Source: Bremerella sp. P1 (lineage in GTDB: Bacteria; Planctomycetota; Planctomycetia; Pirellulales; Pirellulaceae). Taken from it: 64,000 bases of DNA. Positions 26,400-34,947 of the stretch are shown piece after piece. Every line of letters begins with the position of its first letter. Positions within the stretch are counted from its first letter, which is position 1. Both the position numbers and the translations under genes were made by a program. The DNA lies in the NCBI RefSeq assembly GCF_028748185.1, contig NZ_CP118164.1:4303814-4367813 (forward strand), read 5' to 3'. Below the pieces are notes generated by a model. That model worked only from the letters and a program-made list of their open reading frames with translations. It was not told the DNA's origin and ran no database searches.

Positions 26400-28241
26400 A
26401 TGGGCTATCGAACTCTACGAGCCTGCGTCGACGATCTACGTCGCTCAGGCCATTTGCTGGTTGTCGAAGACGTTGTCGACGCGAACCTGGAAGTCGCCGA
26501 GATTCAGCGCCGCGTCTATGCCAACAACGGTCCGGCCGTTCTGTTTGCCAACGTCAAAGACTGCCGCTTCCCGATGGTGGGTAATCTGTTCGGATCGCTC
26601 GAGCGGGCTCGCTTCATCTTCCGCGATACGCTGGAAACGGTGAAACGCCTGATCGAACTCAAGATCGATCCGAACCAGTTGCTGAAGTCTCCCTTCCGCT
26701 ATGCCTACGCTCCGCTGGGTGCCATTTCGATGCTGCCCAAGAAGGTGCGTAGTGGCCCCATCTTTCAAAACGAAATCAAGCTGACCGACTTGCCGAAGCT
26801 GGTCTCGTGGCCTGACGATGGGGGCCCGTACGTCACGCTGCCCCAAGTTTTCACCGAAGACCAACGCACCGGCGGGCTGAATCACTCGAACCTGGGCATG
26901 TACCGCGTGCAGATCGCTGGCAACGAGTACGATCCGGTCGAGGAAGTCGGCCTGCATTATCAGATTCATCGAGGCATTGGCGTGCACCATGCCGCGGCGA
27001 TCGCCAAAGGAGAGCCGCTGCGGGTAAACATCTTCGTCGGGGGCAACCCCGCCATGACGCTGGCCGCCGTGATGCCGCTGCCTGAGGGACTTTCGGAACT
27101 CGGCTTTGCCGGGGCACTAGCCGGTCACCGTATCCCTATGGCAACCTCGCGCACGAAACTGCCCATCTACGCCGAAGCCGACTTTTGCATTAGCGGGACC
27201 ATTCATGCCGGTGAAGAGAAGCCGGAAGGACCGTTCGGCGATCACCTTGGCTACTACAGCTTGAAGCACCTCTTTCCGACCATGCGGGTAGAAAAGGTCT
27301 ACCACCGCGACGGAGCCATCTGGCCGTTTACGGTCGTCGGTCGGCCACCTCAGGAAGACACCACCTTCGGCGAACTGATTCATGAAATCACCGGCCCGGT
27401 CATTCCCACCGTGCTGCCTGGCGTGAAGGAAGTGCACGCGGTCGATGCTTCCGGTGTCCACCCGCTTCTGCTGGCGATCGGCAGCGAACGCTACGTCCCG
27501 TACGAAGAACGTCGTCGCCCCAAAGAGTTGATGACCCAGGCCTCGGCCATTCTCGGCCAGGGTCAGATGTCACTGGCAAAGTACCTGTTCATCGCGGCCG
27601 AACAAGACGACCCCAGCTTGAACCTGCACGAGATCTGCCCGTTCCTCTTGCACATGCTGCGGCGTGTCGACTGGCGACGCGACATCCATTTCCTCACCGA
27701 GACCACCATCGATACGCTCGACTACTCGAGCGGCGAATTCAACCACGGTTCGAAGGCGATCATCGCTGCAGTCGGCCCACCCATTCGCGAACTGCCAACC
27801 GAGGTCCCAGGCGATCTGAAGCTGCCGGATGGCTTTCACAACCCGAAAGTCGCCATGCCAGGCGTGCTCGTCGTAAGCGGCCCCAAGTATGAAGCAGCTC
27901 GTCAAGAAGCGGAACCAGCGATCGAGCGATTTACCTCGTGCTATTCAGCGAGCGACAGCATCAACCAGTTTCCACTGGTGATTGTCGCCGACGAAAGTGA
28001 GTTCACCGCCCAGACGCTTAATAATCTTCTGTGGGTTACATTCACTCGCAGTAACCCCGCCGCCGACGTCCACGGCATCGCCAGCAGCACGGTGCAAAAA
28101 CATTGGGGCTGCGAAGGAGCCCTGGTGATCGATGCCCGGCTGAAGCCCTGGAACGCCCCGCCGCTGATTGAAGATCCGGCTGTGACGGCCAAGGTCGATG
28201 CGATGGCCGCCAAGGGGGGACCGCTGGCGAAGTATCTGTGA
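26400..28241 (+). CDS. UbiD family decarboxylase
   Basis: Member of the UbiD (prenylated-FMN-dependent (de)carboxylase) family, 613 aa. N-terminal features: LRACVDDLRRSGHLLVVEDVVDANLEVAEIQRRVYANNGPAVLFANVKDCRFPMVGNLFGS. Core motifs: NLGMYRVQI, LHYQIHRGIGVHHAAAIAKGEPLRVNIFVGGNPAMTLAAVMPLPEGLSELGFAGALAG, EGPFGDHLGYYSLKHLFP and EIHEITGP. It is longer than E. coli UbiD (~497 aa). The physiological substrate (menaquinone/ubiquinone precursor or other aromatic acid) cannot be set from context, as no UbiX or quinone genes are nearby. Confidence 0.9.
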   Translation: MGYRTLRACVDDLRRSGHLLVVEDVVDANLEVAEIQRRVYANNGPAVLFANVKDCRFPMVGNLFGSLERARFIFRDTLETVKRLIELKIDPNQLLKSPFRYAYAPLGAISMLPKKVRSGPIFQNEIKLTDLPKLVSWPDDGGPYVTLPQVFTEDQRTGGLNHSNLGMYRVQIAGNEYDPVEEVGLHYQIHRGIGVHHAAAIAKGEPLRVNIFVGGNPAMTLAAVMPLPEGLSELGFAGALAGHRIPMATSRTKLPIYAEADFCISGTIHAGEEKPEGPFGDHLGYYSLKHLFPTMRVEKVYHRDGAIWPFTVVGRPPQEDTTFGELIHEITGPVIPTVLPGVKEVHAVDASGVHPLLLAIGSERYVPYEERRRPKELMTQASAILGQGQMSLAKYLFIAAEQDDPSLNLHEICPFLLHMLRRVDWRRDIHFLTETTIDTLDYSSGEFNHGSKAIIAAVGPPIRELPTEVPGDLKLPDGFHNPKVAMPGVLVVSGPKYEAARQEAEPAIERFTSCYSASDSINQFPLVIVADESEFTAQTLNNLLWVTFTRSNPAADVHGIASSTVQKHWGCEGALVIDARLKPWNAPPLIEDPAVTAKVDAMAAKGGPLAKYL

Positions 28242-28348
28242 TGGCGCGATATAAGTAAATTTTGCTGATTCCCCGAGGCTGGCGTGATACGATAGGCATC
28301 TCTTATTGATTGCCTCACGCCCCTCTCCTCTTGGAACGGAATCACCCC

Positions 28349-30430
28349 ATGCCACGGATTGGTTGCCTACTTCTCTTGAGTATTCTGCTTTCTGCTGCGA
28401 CGGCGATGGCCCAAGATCGCTTTGAGGCGATGCAATATGGCTTCGTTGTCGATGAAAGGGATCGCCCCGTACCCGATATTGAAGTCCGCGGGCTATGGAA
28501 ACCAGAATACCGTTCCCCATTCGGCCCTTCGCTGGGGATAACACGAACGGATCAGGTAGGAAAATTCGTCGTGCCGCTACCGGCCGGCAATGTATCAGGT
28601 GTTGAGTTTCTAGCGAGCGATGGAAAGGGCTTGATTGGCTATATCAAACGTGGCACGACCCGCATCGGTGAACCCGTTTGGGAGCCTGTGAAGGTGGTAC
28701 TGAAGTCATGTAGTAAGTACGAAGTCGAAGTGAAAGATGCCGACGGCAACCCTAGCGAAGGTATCCATGTCAGTGCTATGCCGGAGTTTCTCGGAGAATT
28801 CGTTCAGCAGACCGACGCCCAAGGGAAGGCCACTGTTCTGGCACCGATCGAGCACAAAGCCGACGCAATTCTGGCTTGGGATAAAAAACGCGGCATGGAC
28901 TACGCTGCGTTCGATCGCATAGGAAAAGTCGAGCCTGGGCGCATTTCGCCCACGCATAGTGAGAAGGTCGAGATGAAGCTTACTCCTTGGAAGACCTATT
29001 CCATCCGAGTCGTTGATCTCGACAACAAACCGATCGCTCAGGCGGCGCTAACGCCTGAGTGGGTTCACTTGCCTCGGCGACTTACTCCGATCCCTTCGGG
29101 TACTTTGATGACGGCGTACACGAACGACAATGGCTGGGCGACGGTCCTTATTCCTGAAGATTCGCTGATCCCCTCGATTAATGTTCAGAAGCCAGGCTAC
29201 TACACATACAAGCTGATATCGCACGCGGTGCAGTCAAAGACACCCATCAAGATGGCTCCTCTCATGCCTGTGAAAGGAAACCTCCTCAAACCCGATGGTA
29301 GTCCGGCCGAAGGGGTGTGGGTCAAGTGCTCAGGTTCCAATGAACCTTCGTCCAGCTTTGATATCTACGACAGAACAGATGACGAAGGCAGTTTCTATTT
29401 GGAAGTCCCCGGCAATAGCTACGGCATTGTTTTCGCCAAAACCGATGATATGGCCGCACCAGCCAAGCCATTGGTCATTCATCACGATCAATCTTTGGAA
29501 CCGTTCATCTTGAAGCTGAAGCCCATGGCGCGAGTTTTTGGCAAATTAGCCGACCGCAACGGACAGCCTTTGAAAATGGAAAAGCTCAGTTTCAATCGAA
29601 TTGATGGCAAGGGTGGAAAATACTTTGAAATGCTTCCCATCGACCAGCGTTTAAAGAATGGCCCGCGACATTCATTCACCTCTGAGGGTTACTACACCAA
29701 GACCGACGAAAAGGGTAATTACGACGTCTTACTGGGGCAGGGGCAGTATGAGATCCGACTGAGAAATAACACCCAACACCAGGAATTCATGGTCGATTCT
29801 GAAGATCCAAAGGAGTTAGACCTGCGCAACGAAGCGTTGCCGGAGCGAGTCCTTAAGGGGCACGTGGTCACGGTGAAAGGAAGTGAATGTAACGCGGCCA
29901 GGGCTCGCGTTCAGGGGCTCGCGCAAAGTCCTCGCTTGAGCAAGAATTTCTACTATGCAACTTTTCAGACATCATGCGATGAGAAAGGAAATTTCGAGAC
30001 GAAACCGATCGGATATCCCTATGTCGTTACGGCGAAAAGTCGAGACGGCAAATGCCACGGTCTGGCGTTCGTACCGCCCGATACCGACGAGTTCGATATC
30101 GTGTTGGCTCCGCCGATGAAAGCGACCGGCAAGCTCGTCGATCAAGAGGGTACGCCCATTGCCAATAGGCCAATCACGGCAATTATCGAGTTTGAACTCG
30201 ACGGTGAGACACATACCGCATCAAGCAAATGGGGCACGACAACCGATGCCCAGGGACGCTTCGAACTCACGGGGTTGGTCGCCGGGCAGAAGTACACGGT
30301 TCGTGTGCTGCGAGACGCCCAGCCGGGCGAAATTGGCCAACGGCTGGAATTTGCATTGCACTTCACCACCCAGGAAAACAACGTCAAACAAGACTTAGGC
30401 GAAGTCAAAGTAGCTTCGCCTAAGAAGTGA
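28349..30430 (+). CDS. Secreted protein with carboxypeptidase-regulatory-like repeats
   Basis: Predicted exported protein of about 693 aa. The ATG at 28349 (MPRIGCLLLLSILLSAATAMAQ) begins a clear signal peptide and has GGAACGGA upstream; the open frame begins at a TTG at 28310. The rest repeats a beta-sandwich pattern of CarboxypepD_reg / transthyretin-like type: G-x-V-x-D-x-x-G-x-P starts such as GFVVDERDRPVPDIEVRGLW, VEVKDADGNPSEGIHVSAMP, VRVVDLDNKPIAQAALTPEW and GKLVDQEGTPIANRPITAII, each followed by T-D-x-x-G-x-F. Five or more such domains are likely. No catalytic motif is seen. A role in the cell surface or extracellular matrix is inferred. Confidence 0.8.
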   Translation: MPRIGCLLLLSILLSAATAMAQDRFEAMQYGFVVDERDRPVPDIEVRGLWKPEYRSPFGPSLGITRTDQVGKFVVPLPAGNVSGVEFLASDGKGLIGYIKRGTTRIGEPVWEPVKVVLKSCSKYEVEVKDADGNPSEGIHVSAMPEFLGEFVQQTDAQGKATVLAPIEHKADAILAWDKKRGMDYAAFDRIGKVEPGRISPTHSEKVEMKLTPWKTYSIRVVDLDNKPIAQAALTPEWVHLPRRLTPIPSGTLMTAYTNDNGWATVLIPEDSLIPSINVQKPGYYTYKLISHAVQSKTPIKMAPLMPVKGNLLKPDGSPAEGVWVKCSGSNEPSSSFDIYDRTDDEGSFYLEVPGNSYGIVFAKTDDMAAPAKPLVIHHDQSLEPFILKLKPMARVFGKLADRNGQPLKMEKLSFNRIDGKGGKYFEMLPIDQRLKNGPRHSFTSEGYYTKTDEKGNYDVLLGQGQYEIRLRNNTQHQEFMVDSEDPKELDLRNEALPERVLKGHVVTVKGSECNAARARVQGLAQSPRLSKNFYYATFQTSCDEKGNFETKPIGYPYVVTAKSRDGKCHGLAFVPPDTDEFDIVLAPPMKATGKLVDQEGTPIANRPITAIIEFELDGETHTASSKWGTTTDAQGRFELTGLVAGQKYTVRVLRDAQPGEIGQRLEFALHFTTQENNVKQDLGEVKVASPKK

Positions 30431-30458
30431 AGTTGGCGCTTTTGGTGGTGTGTAGAGT

Positions 30459-31610
30459 TTAGTTCTTCAGCGGATTGAACAAAATCTGCGTCCCATCTTT
30501 ACCGGGGACGACAATATCAATATCGCCGTCGCCATCGATGTCGGCGGTGCGGATTTGTAGTCCGATGCCAACTTCGCCTCGGTTGATGGTGTGGCGGGTG
30601 AATTTGCCGCTATCGTCCCACGTGTAGTAGTTCATCACCGGTGGTTCTTTGCCGCCTGGGTCGTTGCCGTTGTGGGCTCGGACGCGTTTGCCGGTCACCA
30701 GGTCGTCCTTGCCGTCACCGTCCAGATCGGCCAGGTGTAGGCAGTGAGCCTGGCTGAAGGTGTCGTCGATCATCTTCTGCTCGAAGGTCAGCTTGCCTTC
30801 CTTGTCAGTGCCGTTGGCAATCCACGCCCACAGGCCGAAGCCGTGCGCTTTACTGGCGATGATGTCGTTCTTGCCGTCGCCGTTGATGTCAGTCACCAAC
30901 ATGGGGCAGGGGAGGTGATCTTGCCAGTCTTCATGGAAGGTCCACTCGCTCGACCACGGGCCCCCTTCGGGACCTTCGTACCAGCCGTGCCCGACGAGGA
31001 TGTCCATGCGCCCATCGTTGTTGATATCGCCGATGCCAATACCATGACCATTGCGATCGCCGATCTTGAACGAGGTTAGCTGTGGTTCGCCTTTATCGTT
31101 CTTGGTGAAGCGGCAAGCCAGCAGTGGGTTCTTCGGGTTCCACTGATTGGTGACCCACTCATCAATGCCGTCCCCGTCCAGGTCGACCATCACGGTGGCT
31201 TCGTTGGTCGTCAGCTGCGTGTCGATCAGGTTGTGTTCTTTCCAGAGGTGGCCTTGCAGGTTGGCAGGCGCGCCTGGGTTTTCATACCAATTGACTTTGC
31301 CCTGGAAGAAGTCGCCAGCGACGACGTCCATCTTGCCGTCGCCGTTCACGTCGCGAGCGAAATCGCCGTTGGAGTGAACATAGCCGTTTTGATCTTCAAA
31401 GAAGCGAACCGGTCGTGGCAGCCAGTCGCCGTTGCGGTACCAGTTACGGCCAGCGATCACGTCGAGCTTGCCATCGCCATCGAAGTCGGCAATATCACAC
31501 CCTTCGTTGGCATCGACGCCGAGCACCTTCACCGTGAAGTTTTCCGGAGCCGCAGCCACCGCCACATAGGGCAGGGCGAGAAGTAGAGAAAGACTGAACA
31601 GGCTACGCAT
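30459..31610 (-). CDS. Secreted FG-GAP/VCBS repeat protein
   Basis: Exported protein of 383 aa with signal peptide MRSLFSLSLLLALPYVAVAA. About seven FG-GAP/VCBS blades are visible, with calcium loops such as DFDGDGKLDVIAG, DVNGDGKMDVVAGD, DLDGDGIDEWV, DINNDGRMDILVG, DINGDGKNDIIAS, DLDGDGKDDLVTG and DIDGDGDIDIVVPG. These predict a seven-bladed beta-propeller. It is probably co-transcribed with the ThiS/MoaD-like gene 33 nt upstream. No enzyme domain is fused to it, so a binding or structural role is likely. Confidence 0.9.
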   Translation of the reverse strand: MRSLFSLSLLLALPYVAVAAAPENFTVKVLGVDANEGCDIADFDGDGKLDVIAGRNWYRNGDWLPRPVRFFEDQNGYVHSNGDFARDVNGDGKMDVVAGDFFQGKVNWYENPGAPANLQGHLWKEHNLIDTQLTTNEATVMVDLDGDGIDEWVTNQWNPKNPLLACRFTKNDKGEPQLTSFKIGDRNGHGIGIGDINNDGRMDILVGHGWYEGPEGGPWSSEWTFHEDWQDHLPCPMLVTDINGDGKNDIIASKAHGFGLWAWIANGTDKEGKLTFEQKMIDDTFSQAHCLHLADLDGDGKDDLVTGKRVRAHNGNDPGGKEPPVMNYYTWDDSGKFTRHTINRGEVGIGLQIRTADIDGDGDIDIVVPGKDGTQILFNPLKN

Positions 31611-31643
31611 GGTTGGATTTCCTGAGGAGGGATGTTGGGAGGA

Positions 31644-31907
31644 TTAGCCGCCGCCAATCGCCGGTAGGAAGTGAACTTCGCTATCAGGCCGAAGCGGTGT
31701 GCGGAGGTTGCGTGAATTGAGCGACCCATCGACCGAAATCTGGATCGAGGGGCGAACCGTTTCATGCTCGAATAATCGAGTATGAATTCCTGGGAACTGC
31801 CGATCAAGCTCAGTTAGTGCATCCCGGAGCGTGGAAGCGTCAATTTCCACCTCGGTTTGCTGATGAGTCAGGTCTCGCCACTGCGCAGGAATGAACATGA
31901 TGGCCAT
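31644..31907 (-). CDS. MoaD/ThiS family small protein
   Basis: An 87-aa beta-grasp protein ending in GGG, the exposed C-terminal diglycine type that is adenylated and thiocarboxylated in sulfur-carrier proteins. Visible features: VEIDASTLRDALTELDRQFPGI (ThiS/MoaD helix) and LRPDSEVHFLPAIGGG at the end. It could supply sulfur for molybdopterin or another cofactor. No moaE, thiG or E1-like enzyme is adjacent; the only neighbour is the FG-GAP gene, so the pathway is unknown. Confidence 0.8.
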   Translation of the reverse strand: MAIMFIPAQWRDLTHQQTEVEIDASTLRDALTELDRQFPGIHTRLFEHETVRPSIQISVDGSLNSRNLRTPLRPDSEVHFLPAIGGG

Positions 31908-32009
31908 GAAAAACTCCGACTAACCTGGCGGGGCACGTTCTCATACCTTCAGTTTACAATAGATTGACCCCTTGGACGATTGTTTCCCGCAAATGCCCGA
32001 AAGACGCCG

Positions 32010-33416
32010 ATGCGTTGGCCCCTTATTTACCAAGTCACTTTGCCGCTGACGCTGTGGACACTTGTCACCGTCTTCGCGCTTTCGCTGTTGAACCTCTGGT
32101 ATGCCCAAGTCGAAACAGGCGAAGAGGTCGAGGCACGCCTTGCGGCAATCAACCAGCAGCTTACGGAGGCCCGTTTTCCCCTCTCACAGCCGGTGCTCCA
32201 GCAAATTCAAGGGCTGACTGGCACAGAACTGGCCGTGACCGACAATACCGGCAAGCTACTGCGAGCCACCACCGAGATCACCGCCCAGGAGCTTCCAGCA
32301 CTCTTGAAAGGCACGAACCCAGGCGTCGTCAGTTTGGCGGAAGTGGTCGATCTGGCAGGCATCAGCTACTTCCATAGCACGACCACGTCGCGATTCTCTG
32401 GCGGGGGCGATGTGACCGTTCATCTGCTATTTCCCAAGGTCAACTACGATCGGCGTGTCGCTCAATCGTTCTGGCCGCTCATGCTATTGGGGCTGGTAGC
32501 CGTCGGGCCGATGCTGTTGGTGGCAAGTGTGTTGGCCGTGCGAATCACACGCCCGATCGCCAAGCTGCAGAAGCAGGTCGCCTCGATTGCCGAAGGAGAC
32601 TTCATCGAGGTGCCGCCTGGCAAGACGAACGACGAACTGCGAGATCTTTCGCTGGCGATCAATCAAATGTCGCAGCAATTGCAGCAATACGAAACCAAAG
32701 TTCGCACGATGGAGCGTGCCCAGGTCTTAGGGCAAATCGGGGCGGGCTTCTCGCATCAAATCCGCAACGCGATGACAGGCGGCCAGATGGCTCTGGGGCT
32801 GCATCGTTTGGACTGCAACATTCCCGATTGCGAGAGTCTGCAAGTTGCCCAGCGGCAGATGGCGATGGTCGAACACATGGTTCAAGCGATGCTCAGACTA
32901 GGCCGCAAGCAAGGCATCGATCGTAAGACAATCCGCATTTCGCAGCTGATTGACGCCACGGTGATGATGGTCGAGCCGCAGGCTCAGCATCATGGATTAA
33001 CGATTCATCGCCAGGTCGACTTTCCGCCTGAGGCAACAATGGATGCCGATATGGTCTTGCTGCAAACGTGTCTGATGAATTTGCTGCTCAATGGGATCGA
33101 AGCGATCTTGGCGGCGCATGCGGCCCAGGGAGCGGAAGGAAAGGAAGTCGCCGGATCGGGGGGGCTCGAGATTGAGGCCTCTCCGCACGATGGGGAAGAA
33201 TGGATTACAATTCGAGTATGCGACGAGGGAATGGGCCCGCCAGCCGAAATCGCGGATCAATTGTTCGAGCCCTTGGTAACCACCAAACCGGAAGGTACCG
33301 GGCTCGGGCTACCAGTAGTCCGCGAGATTGTCGAGCTGCACGGGGGAACGATCGAGTGGTACCGAGTCGATGGGAAAACCTGTTTTCAAATCACGCTACC
33401 TCGCCGAGCTAAGTAA
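32010..33416 (+). CDS. Sensor histidine kinase (NtrB-like, HAMP)
   Basis: Membrane sensor kinase of 468 aa from the ATG at 32010; a TTG at 31980 is possible. A first membrane helix (LIYQVTLPLTLWTLVTVFALSLLNLWYA) is followed by a periplasmic sensor of ~130 aa and a second helix (FWPLMLLGLVAVGPMLLVASVLAV). A HAMP domain (ITRPIAKLQKQVASIAEGDF) comes next, then the phospho-acceptor box GAGFSHQIRNAMTGGQMA (H249). ATPase boxes are LMNLLLNGIEAI (N), VCDEGMGPP (G1) and LFEPLVTTKPEGTGLGLPVV (F/G2). The usual acidic residue after the His is Gln here. Its stop is 5 nt before the response-regulator gene, so the two form a cognate pair. Confidence 0.92.
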   Translation: MRWPLIYQVTLPLTLWTLVTVFALSLLNLWYAQVETGEEVEARLAAINQQLTEARFPLSQPVLQQIQGLTGTELAVTDNTGKLLRATTEITAQELPALLKGTNPGVVSLAEVVDLAGISYFHSTTTSRFSGGGDVTVHLLFPKVNYDRRVAQSFWPLMLLGLVAVGPMLLVASVLAVRITRPIAKLQKQVASIAEGDFIEVPPGKTNDELRDLSLAINQMSQQLQQYETKVRTMERAQVLGQIGAGFSHQIRNAMTGGQMALGLHRLDCNIPDCESLQVAQRQMAMVEHMVQAMLRLGRKQGIDRKTIRISQLIDATVMMVEPQAQHHGLTIHRQVDFPPEATMDADMVLLQTCLMNLLLNGIEAILAAHAAQGAEGKEVAGSGGLEIEASPHDGEEWITIRVCDEGMGPPAEIADQLFEPLVTTKPEGTGLGLPVVREIVELHGGTIEWYRVDGKTCFQITLPRRAK

Positions 33417-33421
33417 TCCCC

Positions 33422-34843
33422 ATGGCAAGCATCCACGTCATCGACGACGAATCCAGCGTCTGCTGGGCCATCGAAAAGTTAGGCACCAAGCTGGGGCATG
33501 AAGTCCGAGTCGCCTCGACCGCCGAGCAAGGTCTCGACCTGTTAGAAGAGAATCAGCCCGATCTGATGTTTCTCGATGTCCGTCTGCCGGGCATGTCCGG
33601 GCTGGAAGCTTTGCCGAAGGTAAAAGAAATCTCACCAGGCACGCCGGTGGTGTTGATCACCGCGTTTGGTGATTTAGAGGTCGCGGTCGAAGCGGTTCGT
33701 CAAGGAACGTTCGATTACCTGGTCAAACCGTTTTCGGTGGAAGACATTCAAACGGTGATCGATCGGGCACTGGCTCAGCACACCGAAGAAGATCAAGAGG
33801 TCCGTCCCGAGCGTGTCTCAGCCGACCTGGTCGGAACTTCGCTGGCGATGCAGGAAGTCTTCAAACGCATTGCTCTCGCGGCCAGCAGCGTGGCCCCCAT
33901 CGTCATTCAAGGCGAAAGCGGCACCGGTAAAGAGCTCGTCGCCCAGGCCATTCATCGTTACGGGCCGCGGCACGATCAACCCTTTGTGGCGGTCAACATT
34001 GCGTCGCTCGCTCCTTCGCTGATCGAAAGCGAACTGTTCGGGCACGTCCGCGGCGCGTTCACCAACGCCGTTCAAGACAAACGCGGCTTCCTGCAACAGG
34101 CCAACGGCGGCACGCTGTTTCTGGATGAGGTCGCTGAAATTCCTTTGCCGACCCAGGCCAAGCTACTGCGGGCACTCGAGCAGCGCGAAGTCGTTCCCGT
34201 TGGCGGATCGAAGGGCGAGAAAACCGATTTCCGGATCGTCTGTGCTTCGCATCAAGATCTGTCCGCGTGCGTCAAAGCAGGCACGTTTAGACACGATCTG
34301 TTGTTCCGCTTGAACACGTTTCAAATCAACCTTCCCCCGCTGCGAGAACGCGCGGAAGACATTACACCGCTGGTGCATCACTTCATTCATCTGCTGGAGA
34401 AAGAATACCAGCGTCCGCTGCGCATTTCGGCGGCTGCGATGGAAGAGCTGAAGAAGCGACCTTGGTACGGCAACGTGCGAGAGCTACGCAATGCGGTCGA
34501 GCATGCCCAGATCCTCGCTCGCAGCGGTGTGATCGAAGTCGAGCACCTTCCGGCACCGGTCGATCGGCAATGGTTTGCTGGATCGCCCGAAGAAACATCG
34601 GTGGCCGATCAACTCGAAGCCAACATTCGCGGCTGGACCAAAGCCCAGCTTAATGAGGGGGAATCGGAAAATTTATGGGCTCGATTTCAATCCTTGGCGG
34701 AAAAAGAGATGCTCGAGGAACTTCTCAAGCAGTGTGACGGCCAATATCTGGCAATTGCTCGGATTTTAGGTATTCACCGCACCACGGTAAAAAAGAAGTG
34801 CGAACAGTACGGACTCCTTTCGCCTGACCAAAAAGATGATTAG
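33422..34843 (+). CDS. NtrC-family response regulator with altered GAFTGA loop
   Basis: A receiver-AAA+-Fis protein, 473 aa. Receiver: VIDDE, D52 as phosphorylation site (DLMFLDVRLPGMSG), and LVKPFS. AAA+: Walker A GESGTGKE, ELFGHVRGAFTNA (211-216), Walker B GGTLFLDEV, and the arginine-finger region FRIVCASHQDL. The Fis-type HTH is at the C-terminus (LLKQCDGQYLAIARILGIHRTTVKKKCEQYGLL). The sigma-54-contacting loop reads GAFTNA rather than GAFTGA; otherwise the protein is complete. It is translated directly after the sensor kinase. Target promoters are not apparent; I found no convincing -24/-12 site in the flanking intergenic DNA. Confidence 0.93.
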   Translation: MASIHVIDDESSVCWAIEKLGTKLGHEVRVASTAEQGLDLLEENQPDLMFLDVRLPGMSGLEALPKVKEISPGTPVVLITAFGDLEVAVEAVRQGTFDYLVKPFSVEDIQTVIDRALAQHTEEDQEVRPERVSADLVGTSLAMQEVFKRIALAASSVAPIVIQGESGTGKELVAQAIHRYGPRHDQPFVAVNIASLAPSLIESELFGHVRGAFTNAVQDKRGFLQQANGGTLFLDEVAEIPLPTQAKLLRALEQREVVPVGGSKGEKTDFRIVCASHQDLSACVKAGTFRHDLLFRLNTFQINLPPLRERAEDITPLVHHFIHLLEKEYQRPLRISAAAMEELKKRPWYGNVRELRNAVEHAQILARSGVIEVEHLPAPVDRQWFAGSPEETSVADQLEANIRGWTKAQLNEGESENLWARFQSLAEKEMLEELLKQCDGQYLAIARILGIHRTTVKKKCEQYGLLSPDQKDD

Positions 34844-34947
34844 GCTGGAGACATCCACTTTACGAAAACGCGCACGTTTCGGCCTCCACGCGTAATCCTG
34901 GCGTGAAGTCGCGGCGGCGTTCGCATTACCCTCCTGATAAGTTCGCC

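Noticed and set aside
34844-34947. Possible -24/-12 site after the NtrC-type gene (TGGCGTG...)
   Set aside because: The GC of the -12 element is not correctly spaced or matched, so it does not support a sigma-54 promoter.
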